Shown here piece by piece: positions 50,930-61,859 of a DNA stretch of 64,000 nt. The notes under the pieces were generated by a model, which was not told the DNA's origin, made no database searches, and worked only from the letters and a program-made list of their open reading frames with translations. A program made the position numbers and the translations under genes. Location of the stretch: NCBI GenBank assembly GCA_009760855.2, contig WPIO01000001.1, positions 7,189,001-7,253,000 of the forward strand. Direction: 5' to 3'. How positions within the stretch are numbered: the stretch's first letter is position 1; each line of letters opens with the position of its first letter. The DNA comes from Cristatella mucedo. Its lineage: Eukaryota > Bryozoa > Phylactolaemata > Cristatellidae.

Positions 50930-51115
50930 GACATCCGGTAAATCTTACTTCCCCAATGTTCAACCGGGGTTGCAAATTAATATCCTTCGAAAATGGCGAC
51001 TATATTGGTTGCCAGAAATTGCTCTTGAATACTGCAACACATGGTTCATTTTGCATGTTTTTTGCACCTAGTAAGCAAACCATGGTGTTAGCATGTACAA
51101 TCTGTTATAAATAAT
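50930..51115. repeat. Dispersed repeat, copy 2
   Basis: Shares AATCTTACTTCCCCAATGTT, AACCGGGGTTGCAAATTAAT and ATCCTTCGAAAATGGCGAC with 47236-47420 in the same orientation. A SINE follows directly. Confidence 0.5.
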
Positions 51116-51292
51116 AATAACAAATAATAATACTGGCCGATTTAAAAGCCTCATTTGTATAGAAGCATACGAGTCTTAACGGCTTTCACCACCACTTGCA
51201 GTTGGCAATTAAGGATTGCCGAATGCAGGATTTGAACCCACCACCTCAGTCGTGAAGAGCGAGCACCTTACTTCCTGGGCTATCACGGGCCA
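51115..51292 (-). mobile_element. tRNA-derived SINE, well preserved
   Basis: On the minus strand, GGCCCGTGATAGCCCAGGAA holds an A-box-like block and GTGGTGGGTTCAAATCC the B box. Between them lies GCTCGCTCTTCACGACTGAG. The family body follows: GGCAATCCTTAATTGCCAAC, TGCAAGTGGTGGTGAAAGCC, CTATACAAATGAGGCTTTTA and a TTATTATTTG end. Pol III-type internal promoter boxes mark it as tRNA-derived. Confidence 0.82.
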
Positions 51293-51633
51293 ATATTGTT
51301 ACAACTATTGCTATTTCTAATGAATCATGTGGTCTAGTGAATTTGTTTGGCCAGCAGTCCATTCAACGCTGAAATATTTGAGGTTATATCGTGATCCCCG
51401 GGGAGCATGAATTTTTCGGGCCAGCCCTGTATGTGTGTCATTGATGTTGCTTCTGCTGTTGGTGCCTACAGCCGTACTGTCCCCGAAAGTCCTAAAATCA
51501 ATTACGTTTATATATGTCGCCACCATTTGCTCTGGTGGTCTGTTAGTACTGCTCCTCATGGTTACTGTGTTTTAAGTGCATCCTTGTTTGGATTGATTGA
51601 CGTCGTCGCATGCCTTTCTGCACTTAATGACAG

Positions 51634-52118
51634 CATAGTCAAGAGGCTTCTGAAAGAAGCTGCTGAGACAACGCGGAACCTGCCTGGTGGGCAACAATCC
51701 TCCGAGAGTCGCACACGGCCCAGCCATGTTCGAGCTGCTGACGGTGATGGCAAGCTGCTTGTCGACCGGCAGCGATCTGCTGCTGTTCACAGAGCCACTA
51801 GCGCCAACTCCAGCAGCAGAGGCTCCATTCAAGAAATTCCCAGCAGCTCTGTTGGGCTGGCTATTCAGCATGGGCAGCAGCAGCAGCAGGTACCCTCGTC
51901 GCTTGCCAGACAAGGCTCCGTGAAAGTGCAGCTTATGAATGAGCAGAGGCTTGCCTCTCGGAAAGTGACCGGCCAGGTGCCGAGGTCAAGGCCGGGTGCA
52001 GCCGATGTTGACCGTTCGGCAGATGGCAGAGTGGCCAGACGAAGCCTAGATCCAGTGGCAGTTGAACCTGTGGCACGCGAGATGGAGAATGCACCAGCAT
52101 CGGTTTGCACCGTAGGAG
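51634..52118 (+). CDS. MRPS31: MRPS31 exon (long, low-complexity)
   Basis: The first codon is completed from the previous exon (AG+C, Ser). The exon then reads IVKRLLKEAAETTRNLPGGQ, followed by a long Ser/Gln/Arg/Ala-rich stretch including a QQQQQ run, and ends PASVCTV plus one base. The acceptor is AATGACAG after a short pyrimidine tract; the donor is GGAG|GTAGGC. Phase 2 in, phase 1 out, 485 nt without a stop. The leading amphipathic helix continues the conserved segment of the previous exon. The rest has no vertebrate counterpart that I can see and makes this protein longer than human MRPS31 (395 residues). The exon is supported mainly by phase and splice sites. Confidence 0.72.
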
Positions 52119-53065
52119 GTAGGCTTTTGTAATTATTAATTTTTTTAATCGTCACTGGGCGTGTATTCGTGACGTGAAGGTTGTTTCTTTTGCTGCTGCT
52201 ACTGTTGCTGAGATTAGGTCTTGCATCATGATATTGACTCATTGTATGTATTGTGTAAGTCTTCTATCACGGCTGGTAAGCAAGTACTCTGTGGCACTGC
52301 CCGAAGTAATGTTAGCCGTAGCATACTCACCTGTTTACCTTTAAAGCCTTCAACGGCTCAACTCGTAATGCCCCTGTAAACTGCCGTATCTGTGTCAGCC
52401 TTCGTGTGTGCTCTCAACCATAAATTAGCCTCACCACTTCTTTCACTTGAAAACTTTAGGTGCCGGGCCTTTGCTCTTCAGGCCTTAGACAGTGGTTCAT
52501 TTGCACAATACTTGCTTAACTGTAGATTCAGGCAGATCATTTCCAGCCGTTCTTTATTACTACTGCTTTGCAATAGGCTTGTTCTACTATTCTTCACTGC
52601 ATATATTCAAAAGCCACCATGCAGGTTTCGACTGTACCGCAATGAACTCACCAGCATGAACAAGTACTTGGTGTTCATCCCGATGTGTTGTTATGAGCAA
52701 AAATACATTAGACTGACTGTGGGTTCACGATGTTCAAATTGGAAACTAAAGACCTTGGTTATAAGCGTATCATGTGTGCTAAGGCTCAGCCGCAATGACT
52801 TACCGATGGTCAGACTGTAACTAAGACTGACTGTCCCGGTGAGATTTCTTCATTTTATCAGTTCCACTTATAGATAATCTCCACAGCATTTACATAAGTA
52901 ATTAAATAAAGGTGTTATCGAAAACCTGCTTCTAGCTATTCCATAATTCAATGCCCACTTCAGTGGTCAATTTGTACTATGAAAATGCACGTTATAGCTA
53001 CATTTGCAAATTAGTAAATTATCTCTTGATATTTTTTTAATGATGCCTTTCATAGGTCTACCATC

Positions 53066-53135
53066 TTGGTGAGCCGTGATGGCACACTAGGTAAGGTGGT
53101 TTCTTTCGCGACCTCGGTCCCGAGGTCGTGGATTT
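53066..53135 (+). mobile_element. Truncated SINE head, plus orientation
   Basis: It starts TTGGTGAGCCGTGATGGCAC and keeps the tRNA-like head up to GACCTCGGTCCCGAGGTCG. It lacks the B box and body and ends in ATTTATTTATTATTATT. It forms an inverted pair with the copy at 53240-53419. Confidence 0.75.
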
Positions 53136-53239
53136 ATTTATTATTATTTAGTAATATTATTCATATTACAAAGGACACAACGTAATCGTGATGTCAGTGA
53201 CATGTGTTTACGGGACTGAATGACTCACATTCAAAATTA

Positions 53240-53419
53240 AATTAAATACTAGCTGAATTAACAGCCTCTTTTGTATAGCGACAGAATAGCCTTTAAGGCT
53301 ATCACCACTGCTTGCAGTGGCGATAAAGGATCGCCCACCATAGGATTCGAACCCATGACATCGGGACCGAGGTCGTGAAAAGCAACCGGCTTACCTAGTG
53401 TGCCATCACGGCTCACCAA
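53240..53419 (-). mobile_element. tRNA-derived SINE, best reference copy
   Basis: On the minus strand: TGATGGCACACTAGG (A box region), ACGACCTCGGTCCCGATGTC, ATGGGTTCGAATCC (exact B box), GGGCGATCCTTTATCGCCAC, TGCAAGCAGTGGTGATAGCC, and CTATACAAAAGAGGCTGTTA, ending A/T-rich. The first 28 bases of the head are the exact inverted copy of 53068-53095. Confidence 0.87.
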
Positions 53420-53544
53420 AATTATATGGGCTGATCGTGTGGCATATATTTACACATTGTGGCTGGCAGGATTCCAGCCGACTGGGTGCACATTATGACT
53501 TGTTGGCACCTGGCAGTTGAGGTTGGTGGGTTCTACAAAAGTCA

Positions 53545-53625
53545 ATGAAAGTAATAATAATGATAATATATTTTTAGAGCACCTTAACTAGACCTTCGAC
53601 GTTGCTGCAATAGACTAGCAAATCC
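53545..53625 (-). mobile_element. Weak LINE/SINE tail trace
   Basis: AATAATAATGATAATATATT, TTTAGAGCACCTTAACTAGA and TTGCTGCAATAG. Only the ends of the common tail are recognisable. Confidence 0.35.
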
Positions 53626-53699
53626 TTGGTTGAAAAGTACAGAAGAAACTTTTTTCACGATGTCTATACCTCGAAAATGTAGTACCCTGCAAAAGAAAC

Positions 53700-54326
53700 T
53701 TATTTCTCTCTTTATCTAGAACCGAGGAGTTCAACCGGCTCTCTGGGCAAGTCGAGGTCTCTCTCTAAGTCATCAAGATCAGATTGTGATATTAGTTTAT
53801 GTGTTAGCACATCAAAGGCATCATAGTTGCCATCAACATTACCTTCAGTTGAACTCGAATCACTCACTGTCAGTCAATGTATCATCAAGTGTGACAGGTG
53901 GAACAGGAACTCCCACCTCATGATTGTGCAGTAAAGGTCGCATCGCTGACAGTCAATTTTATACTTATTCTTGCTGAAGCCATGCACGTTAGTGATGCAG
54001 AAATAACAATCCGAAACATGTTTAGTTTGTTCTCTCCAAATCATTGGTTGTCCAAATAGATAAATTTGTTTTAAGCATCTTAACCATCGCTTCAAATTTC
54101 CTACACACGGCTTGTACACCATTTGTGGTGCCCGTGTCTTATCCCGATCTCCCAGTTTGCATCTGAAGTAGGCATGATGTTTGATGAATTTAGTAATCGG
54201 TAGCCGCTGCTCTTTTGTCGAGAATCTCCCGCAGATGTAGCAGAATAAATTCGGACAATACTTACACTCATCTGGCAGTGTAAATCGTATATATCTGTTG
54301 TTGTAAACAACTATGTCAACTAACAA
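53700..54326 (-). pseudogene. Cysteine-rich, repeat-borne uncharacterised protein, frameshifted
   Basis: The minus-strand frame from 54326 has paired cysteines and a conserved-looking core: CKYCPNLFCYICGRF, KHHAYFRCKLGDRDKTRAPQ, GQPMIWREQTKHVSDCYFCI and NVHGFSKNKYKIDCQRCD. Near 53930 the reading moves frame (LLHNHEVGVPVPPVT). Further on it becomes VSDSSSTEGNVDGNYDAFDV and ends LISQSDLDDLERDLDLPREP plus VELLGSR. I recall very similar multi-copy ORFs annotated as uncharacterised in several invertebrates, with the same order of C-x2-C, SFGxPMxWRE, CYFC and SxLxDLxRDLxL blocks. The Cys pairs suggest zinc binding. The function is unknown; linkage to a mobile element is likely. It lies antisense in an MRPS31 intron. 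At least two frame breaks suggest decay, unless introns explain them. Confidence 0.7.
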
Positions 54327-54329
54327 AAT

Positions 54330-54810
54330 GGCTAACTGTTTTACAAAAATGACATTTATGTCATTAAGTGACTAACAAGTAAACCTAATGGAAGCCAAAA
54401 TCATTATACATAGTGTATTATTTGTTATTATGTACCCGATCTTTGATAAACAAAGTCTACCAAACCTAAAGTGCCAAAGCAAAAAATACACTATAAATCA
54501 TCATTTGTGATGTAGATCTGGAAAATAATAACAAATGCTAGACAACTGATATCATGCAGACCAGTGTAATATGTGGCTCTGTGACCAAAATGGTGTACCT
54601 TAGATTGTCGTATTGGCTCGATTTTAGGCTCTCTTAAAGCTAGATGTATACTAGTGACTTTCTGAGTCGAAGCACCCTTGAACTTAGGGCTATCAGTTGT
54701 AACTGGTAAGAGGGGGACCAGTAGTCGACGGGAGCGATCAGAATCTTGTGGGCCGGGTATGAGAAATATTGCAGGCAGTCAACTTCTTGGTGGTAGTGAT
54801 GATAATAGTT
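54330..54810. other. No gene recognised
   Basis: A/T-rich intronic sequence upstream of the cysteine-rich element. No open frame or repeat is recognised. Confidence 0.5.
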
Positions 54811-54814
54811 GATA

Positions 54815-55665
54815 ATTCACTCGGTAATACATTTGATATAGCGCCCTCAGAGAACTCAATCTCTTTCTAAAATGGTTAGTGGTAGCATGCTCAATAAACA
54901 ACAAGAACAGCATGGTCAGGGGTGACATACACAGGGTCAGCATGCAAATGTGGTTAGTGGCAGCATGCACAGTGTCAGCACTCATAAGCACGTAAAGGAG
55001 GAATCACAGGGACCCACTAAATGCTGTGATAAATAGGTGCGTTTTTAGTTAATTTTAAATGTGTTCAAGTCAGAGGATGTCGTGATGCCAGTCGGAAGTG
55101 AGTTCCAGGCTTTGGGAGCATACGAACTAAAGGCGTCGTCTCCAGAGGATTTAAGATTTGTACAAGTTATAGGTAAACAACTAGATTCCAAAAAGTGGGT
55201 GGTACTATGCTTTGCCTGGCGGGGAGTAGATCAGATAGTTTAGCTGGAGCCAAAGAGTGGAGGAACCTAAAACTGAGTGACAAAACCTTGAAGTCGATGT
55301 GTTGCCTGACTTCGAGCCAGTGCAGGTCGGTGAGAAGTGGCAACTGCGACGCTCACGACAGACAAGCCCTGCTACCGAGTTTTGCACCAGCTGTAAGCGC
55401 CTGATTGCACATGCCGGTAGACCAGCAAGCAGAGAGTTACAGAAGTCAAGACGGGATGTCACAAATGCCCGGACCAATTTAGATGTGGTATCCCTGTCTA
55501 AACAAGCCCGAATTTTAGCACGTTTGGTATCCCTGTCTAAACAAGCCCGAATTTTAGCAATGTTATGTAGCTGAAAGTAGGCAGACTTGACTGTGGAGCT
55601 GATGTGGTCGTCTAATGAAAGGTCACTTTGGAACATGACACCTAGATTTCGGGCAGATTGGAGGC
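54815..55665 (-). mobile_element. CR1/L2-like LINE 3' end with internal duplication
   Basis: The minus-strand frame starts FQSDLSLDDHISSTVKSAYF, continues through LVRAFVTSRLDFCNSLLAGL and RRLQLVQNSVAGLVCRERRS, then loses frame in the HWLPVKQR region. The region is the one between RT core and C-terminus in this LINE family. The 3' tail (TAATACATTTGATATAGCGC and CCTCAGAGAACTCAATCTCT) lacks its middle part. A 39-bp tandem duplication (55487-55559) repeats 13 codons in frame. Confidence 0.88.
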
Positions 55666-55669
55666 TTTT

Positions 55670-57307
55670 GAGGTCGTCGACCTGTCAGCAGCAGACCCAT
55701 AATGCACATGAATGCTGCCTTCATAGATGCACTGCAGGAGAAATCAGCCTATGGGTAGACTTCGAGAATGCAGAATATAGTTATTTATTGTTAAGGAAAG
55801 CTTTCTTTTGCTGCTGGCTCTAAATGAAGAAACTTGTATGTTAAATTTTCAATCACACGGTGCCGTTTGCATGCTCTTGCACTGTCTTCCACTACCATTA
55901 TCACAGCAGCATGTAGTAAGTAGTTCTTTCTGCAGGCAGCAGTTAATACGTTTCAATGGATGGGTGCTGCGCCATTTCTATTTGCCTCCAATCTAGAAAG
56001 TTTGCGTCAGACACTTTTTTGCCAGATGAGAGTAAATGTACCTGGCACAACTCGGCAAAAATGCTAGTTCCAATTCCAAACTGCCAGGACAGCCTAGACA
56101 TGGCCGGTTTGATGCTAGTTCCCATTCGAGACAAGTTCATTGGTGTCTCGACTCCGAATGTTTGCCAGTGTAGTTGCACCTTTAGGGACTGCTTCTTACC
56201 TGAGCTAACGTTGTTCAAAATGTATTCATGAGCTCTCTAGCTCTAGCTTCAGATTGCTGCCGTAGTTATGTATGATTTTCATGAGCAGCACATGCTGCCC
56301 ACAGCATGATCTTAAAACTTAAGACGCGATTGTCGGCGATGCATTTGCTTTTTGTTTTGTTGGCTGCACTTTTTGCACCAGCTGAGAGGTAATCAGAACA
56401 TGCAACCGGTACAGAAAGGCAATAATTAATAGTGCATGCCGTGTACTGCCATGCCCTCAAAATTAATAATCATTTGATTCTGGAAGGGGATTGTTACTCG
56501 CCGGCTGTTAGCTGTGCCCCCTATGGTGAAGCCATGTGGCACGTTAGCCAAGGTTCCTGCAGTACGGTCATGAGTGGGTTATATCACTAGTTATGTAGAG
56601 TGAAATGAAGCCCGGTAATGGTAGGTCAGTGCCTTCAGTCTAGTGAAAATCAACCGGATCTGGGTTATGCTTGACGTTATCCTCTTGGGCTGCTGTTACC
56701 CGCCTTGCATAAGCTAAGGGTACACAGCCGATTTTACGATGAACTTACAGATTCCTACTGGCTACTTGATTTAGAACTGTGGGCGTGAGATAGCTCTATA
56801 GGTGGTACCAAGTCGTGCTAACATTCTGACCAAGTAGATCAAGCTTCTATTCAATACTTAAGCAGATCGAGTCGGTTTGACTAACTAATCTTAAATGTGG
56901 CTCGTGGGGTGAGACTGCCTTTGGCAATGATGGCAGTACCAGCTGTACTGCAGATACATGACCGAACTCACAAAGCTCTAATCCATTTTTGGTCATCCAT
57001 ATATATCTTTAATGAGCTTATAAAACTGAAGAGCGACGATCGGGCCTCACTAGGGCAATTAGAGCAACTTACCATTCCACATAAGGCATAAGGTTGCCGA
57101 CAAGATTAGCTGGGGGTGTCCGTGGGCTAGTCGGCCGGCAAGTCCTAGCTTTACACACGACATGCACGTGTGTGCCTGCAGCCTGCTCTCGTGCCTGCAG
57201 CCTACCCTATGTCTGTAGCCCTACTCAGACAAATAAGTGATTTAGCATTTCTTGCTATGGCGGCTGTATGAATAGCGACGGTGACAAGTGTTTCTTTTTC
57301 TCTAAAG
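55670..57307. other. MRPS31 intron, nothing recognised
   Basis: Short frames on both strands overlap at 55943-56231; none is recognisable. A normal intron acceptor closes the stretch at 57307. Confidence 0.55.
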
Positions 57308-57508
57308 TGTCTTCGGCAGCCAGTACCAGCAGTAGCAGTGGCACCAGCGCCAGCACCGAGGACGGCAGCAAGTCAGAGCGTGTGCAACCTCACGGCGAGA
57401 GCTTAATGGCACAACTGCTGCGGCAGCGAGCCGGTAGTACGCCCAGAGCGCAGCGGTTCCGTGCCGGAGCCGCTGCTTCTGCTGACAATGCACCACCCAG
57501 CAATAGTG
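57308..57508 (+). CDS. MRPS31: MRPS31 exon
   Basis: A Ser-rich start (SSAASTSSSSGTSAS) is followed by ERVQPHGESLMAQLLRQRAG and an Ala/Arg-rich end. The ESLMAQLLRQ helix resembles the SELLSQLQQ helix of vertebrate MRPS31. The acceptor is excellent (TTTCTTTTTCTCTAAAG); the donor is AGTG|GTATGT. Phase 1 in and out, 201 nt with no stop. The first base pair completes a Val codon begun in the previous exon. Confidence 0.8.
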
Positions 57509-60111
57509 GTATGTGACAGCATGCTGCAACTGTAGTTGCTGCATGTACTATGTTTATGTACTTGCATTTCTTTGCTCTAGACTAGATTACATTTGCTTTT
57601 TCGGCGGTAAGGGCATGGATCAAAACTTCACCAGGAATGCCAGGAACTTTTTTTGGCAACCAGATCGTGTGGTGGAAGGACGGTTAGTTTCCCACATATC
57701 TGTCTGCACCTGGATTAAATTTGTTCATGTCGGAAAATCGCCACCATTTGCGGGACTTAGCCCAAAATAGCATCATCGTTTGATACCAGGTCCGATGGCA
57801 AAGGGCATCAATAGTTGTTACTAAGTTGGTTGTTTGAGCTATCGATCTTATGGTTGACAATGCACACACTTTCCTTCATGGTATATTGTAGGTGAACTAA
57901 TTGATGTGGTCATGCCGGTGGCCACTGGGAGCATACTTTCTTTGTTGCCGTATGCGATGCCCTACTGTTCTTTTTGGCTGCCACAGTTAGCTGTCCCTTG
58001 CATGGCACTCTATACTGATCGTCAAGTCATAATTCGTAATCACATGATAATGAAAATAATCAGTGAACATTCATCCTCACTGAGCATGTGGGGAATAAAG
58101 GTCAAGGATCGACTGTCGAACAGTTATGCATGTTTGGGTGCTGTCTCCAGACGTTTCCCACATTTCCTTACTATTGTAGACAGCTCGCCTAGTTTGCATT
58201 GTTCATAGGCTTGCTGACTGAAGACATAGGTAATTGCTCTTATCTGGCCTCAAGTTATATCATGATCGCATGTCCTTTGTCGTTAGACCATTCCCCATTT
58301 CAAAATTCGTAGTTTCTACTTTTGCCGCACGCAGCAACTTCTAGAAATTTTCAGATTCTGCCTTACCGGCTGCCACTGAAAGAGCTCACAGACGTCTTAC
58401 ACTTGCTAGATGGTGTTACCCGTGTTGGCATTGTGCATTTGTAGCCCAAATTATATGCCGAAGCCTAATCAATGTGTGTTCGGTTGGTATGCTTTAGTTG
58501 GCTGCTGCACTTCAGGAGCCTGTACGCACTTTGCACAAGTGCCAGCTGTCCGGAAGCAATCGAAATAGCTACTAGCAGAGGCATTTCTCTCGTTGAGATA
58601 CTGTATAGTGTAACTGTGCATCAAGCCTGCTGCCAGAAATTTGAGCTGCCTGCCAGTGGCAATATATAGTTTGTCTTCACTTACGGCACGGGTTTCTTCT
58701 TGGGCTGTTTGGCTACTGCATTGCTGAGTCACACGGTAATTCATTTCACATTATTATTATTGGTTGCATGAAATTTATTGCAATTCTGCACCCAGTAACC
58801 TTATACTGTGCTTCTATCCTTGATTTGCATCGACGGCATGCCTTCAGTGGGACGCGTTAGTGGACTCCACGCTGAGTCATGGCGAGTTTGCCTACTATTG
58901 TCTGGCTGGATAAAACGAAACTCTCTTTTAGGCTTTCTGAAAGAGTATCAAGTACATTATTATTACTCAAAGCATTTTGTGGCAAATATTTTTCGCATGG
59001 CTGACTTCGATGAGATACCAATTTGAATGAGCAAGATGGCCGGTGGCCACAGACTGGGACTAATTTAGATCCCAAGGAAGTGCCAATTTGAGAACCCCTT
59101 GTGTGATGTTGCTAGTGCCCCACTGTGGCTGCACCAGCAGCAGTACACAAAAGCCACCTAGCTGCTTCTCCGAGACATGCTGCTTGCATCATCCTGCTTG
59201 TCTCTTCAAATCAAGCCAGATTTGCTTAGTCTTTAGCTAGTAGACCCTTAGTAGGTTGCTGCTGGATCGGGGAGGCTGTCTATCAACCTCTAATGCGACA
59301 GATGACTTGAGTTGCATCGGTCATGGACTGCATTTTGTGGTGGCCCTCAGGCAATTCAGACAGCACGCCGCATCTTACTGGTGCTAGGATGAAATCAAGA
59401 TGCTGTCTAATGGGCAATAAGGGCATTACCGTCCTCCGGTAATTGTCCTCGTGCTGTGTTAATGGCCATGGCATTATTTTTGCATCGTCGGGGGATTACT
59501 TCACGTTGATCTTGCCACTAAGCCTCTCTCACCGATTTCTTGCTTGACCGGACTGGCTGTCATGAATTTAAAGGCTCGGGCATCCCTTCTAGCCCAATAT
59601 CCCCAGGACCAAAAAGTACAGTGCTCGACCGTAATTTGGTTTACAGAGGGCTGAGGAGCCACGCCCAGGCTAGTAATGACAGTATGTGATTAAGAGACAA
59701 CGGCACTACAGCATACAATTACCAGCATTCTGATGAGGTGGACGGAGCCAGCAGCAGACGTCACACAAGCTCATTTCTATCTATCTATCATTTCTATCTT
59801 TCTACTGTGTATCTATTAGCAAAGGCAACTTTCTAAGATTGAACATGGCCTAGGGTTTGCTGCTGAGCTACCAATGTAGATAAAACCCAGATGGCAAGCA
59901 GAGCTTCATTGAATAGCCGTAAATGATTATTTAACCATGCTTGGCCGCCTACATTTCTTATTCATTCACACCAACTAGCCAAGGGTTCGGCAAACCAAAT
60001 TTGTACAGCATCAGCAAACCTACAACTGCACATTACTTTAGCACCGGGATTTAAAAGCACACGGTGTAACAGCAAAGCAAGCTGCCGCCTACTGCTGCGT
60101 TATTATCTATA

Positions 60112-60275
60112 CCAAAGGTCGGCAAACTCCGGCCTCGAGGCAAGATATGGCCTAGCCTAGTACTCCAGTCCGGCCTACTTGGCTGTTAGTCTGGGCGGAT
60201 GTTGCTTCCAGCTGCTCCTGTGGATGTTGCTTCACCAGATCGCGGTTTTGCGACCCTGGTCAGCGATCGGCCTGT
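60112..60275 (+). mobile_element. hAT-like repeat end, copy 3
   Basis: AAAGGTCGGCAAACTCCGGC, CTAGTACTCCAGTCCGGCC and a later GATCGCGGTTTTG correspond, in order, to the blocks of the copies at 32483 and 32829. It is more diverged in the middle. Confidence 0.45.
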
Positions 60276-60562
60276 ATTGTATACGTATGCATATGGGAAA
60301 AACCTTTTTGTTGAGTAGCCAAAGCGTGTGATGCATGCATGTGTGAAGTGAAGTGATACTTAAGCAGGTTTTTTTACAGCCCAATATTTAGCCACCCATG
60401 CTCCAAAAGCACCAATGAGTGACGATGTGGCTCTTCATCGATTGATGCGATCGAGTCCCCACTAACTTGATAGATGTACTGTAGAGGCACGAATATGTGA
60501 TGTATTTATTGCTGGTGTTGTGCATTTGCCCCTCTCTAATGAGGTCCCTTCTCTTTGTCTAG

Positions 60563-60625
60563 GCGACTCGAAAGCAGGTGCTATAGTGAAACAGTTCTCG
60601 GAAATTCTGACAATGGCCGTGCACG
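60563..60625 (+). CDS. MRPS31: MRPS31 exon
   Basis: A 63-nt exon coding DSKAGAIVKQFSEILTMAVH, with a shared Gly codon at each end. The acceptor is strong (CTTCTCTTTGTCTAG) and the donor is CACG|GTAAGC. Phase 1 in and out. The hydrophobic helix matches the position of the ISFSNIISDMKVA segment of vertebrate mS31. Confidence 0.82.
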
Positions 60626-60730
60626 GTAAGCAAGCTGTCTTGACTTGTTGGCAAGAGCGCCTGTTGGCTGCTTAGCAACTGCACGTGAATAGCAGCCACT
60701 TGTCACGCACAGCCTCCGGATCGCTTGCAG

Positions 60731-60803
60731 AGAGCGCCGTGGTACAAGCCGACGAGACGAAGAAGAGCCTCAGCATACTCGAGCAGCTGATGAGCGGTCC
60801 AAG
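60731..60803 (+). CDS. MRPS31: MRPS31 exon
   Basis: It encodes ESAVVQADETKKSLSILEQL then MSGP, and leaves AG of an Arg codon (phase 2). The acceptor is CGCTTGCAG and the donor CAAG|GTATGC. The preceding intron is only 105 bp. The helical, charged sequence lies between the FSEILTMAV and LFEGDRLNIF segments, as expected for the middle of mS31. Confidence 0.82.
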
Positions 60804-60978
60804 GTATGCTAGTAGCTCGCCCCTCCCACCTTCCCTCGAAAGTTAGTTGTCTCACTGGCTGTGGCTCTCACTCACTGGCCAGAGGTTGGCTCATGCGTCG
60901 ATGCACGCTGAGAGGGCCCCCATGGCCCTTGCTGAACCATTCTGGCATGATGCGACGTGCTGGTGCAATGACGTTTAG

Positions 60979-61103
60979 GACTGACAAAATGCAGCCACGT
61001 AGCTTTGCTTCCGGTGGCCATAAGGACAGAGTCGCTTACAAACTGTTCGAAGGTGACCGGCTCAATATATTTCGTCCTGAGAAGTGGCCCACAGAAGTGC
61101 AAG
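60979..61103 (+). CDS. MRPS31: MRPS31 exon (conserved LNIF motif)
   Basis: It encodes TDKMQPRSFASGGHKDRVAY then KLFEGDRLNIFRPEKWPTEV. The motif FEGDRLNIF corresponds to FTGKRLNIF of human MRPS31, immediately before the C-terminal domain. The acceptor is GACGTTTAG, with a poor pyrimidine tract but exact phase. The exon ends CAAG before GCAAGT, a GC donor with otherwise perfect consensus. Read through the junction, CAA-G|AA gives Gln-Glu and an uninterrupted match to the next exon. A GT donor inside the exon would break the phase or the motif. Confidence 0.85.
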
Positions 61104-61538
61104 GCAAGTCGTGCAGTCAGCACTCGTCACAGTGGCTGTCTGCTTTGCACCGTTGGATTGCTGGCTCTTGTTATTTTTTCATGCCCACATGGAGGGGGAG
61201 GGGCTGATAGTTGAGCCCCTCCCCTTAGTGCTGTGGCAGGGCACTCCTAACGATTACTCCTTGCTGCCCTGAGCGATGTTGCATATGACTGCACTGACAG
61301 CCTTGGTTCTTTGTCTTTCAACAACTTCTGCTGCTGCTTGGCTGCTGTTGGTTTACAGGGTGACAGGCATGCTTAGAAGACATGTTGTATGTGAACAAAG
61401 CCTTTGCTGTTTGGTTGTTCAGTGCCTCCGATCATGCTGGTTGTTTCTCTATGGCACCCCTCGTGGACAAGTCATGCAATTTTCTTCATTTGCTAGCTGT
61501 GGTGCCCCTGGTAGGCCTTTCAGGACGTTATTAGGATT

Positions 61539-61640
61539 GCAGCAAATGTAAAGCACCTAGAAAGAGATTGAGTTCTCTGAGGCGCTTTATCAAGTGCATT
61601 ATTATTATTATTATTGTTATTATTATTGTTATTATTTAGG
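61539..61640 (+). mobile_element. LINE 3'-tail-only copy
   Basis: GCAGCAAATGTAAAGCACCT, AGAAAGAGATTGAGTTCTCT, GAGGCGCTTTATCAAGTGCA and an expanded, impure (TTA)n end. Confidence 0.85.
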
Positions 61641-61859
61641 ATATACACCCAGTCGCATTATCCCACACAGATACGGTGACTGGTTCGGTTACTGTGTCAG
61701 CACCACACTTGATTTGCTTCAAACTGCTTTACTAACCTGGTAGTGTTAGTACTGTTATCTTGCTACCAAATATGCTGATCCCAAGCAGCTTACTTGCTTA
61801 AGCACGTGAAGGTACGCATGAGAGCTTTAACACCTTATGCAGCATAAAAGCCTCAAACC

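Noticed and set aside
53240-53419. Functional tRNA gene
   Set aside because: The A- and B-box-like blocks are present, but no complete cloverleaf with paired acceptor stem is seen and the same head recurs with a common SINE body elsewhere.
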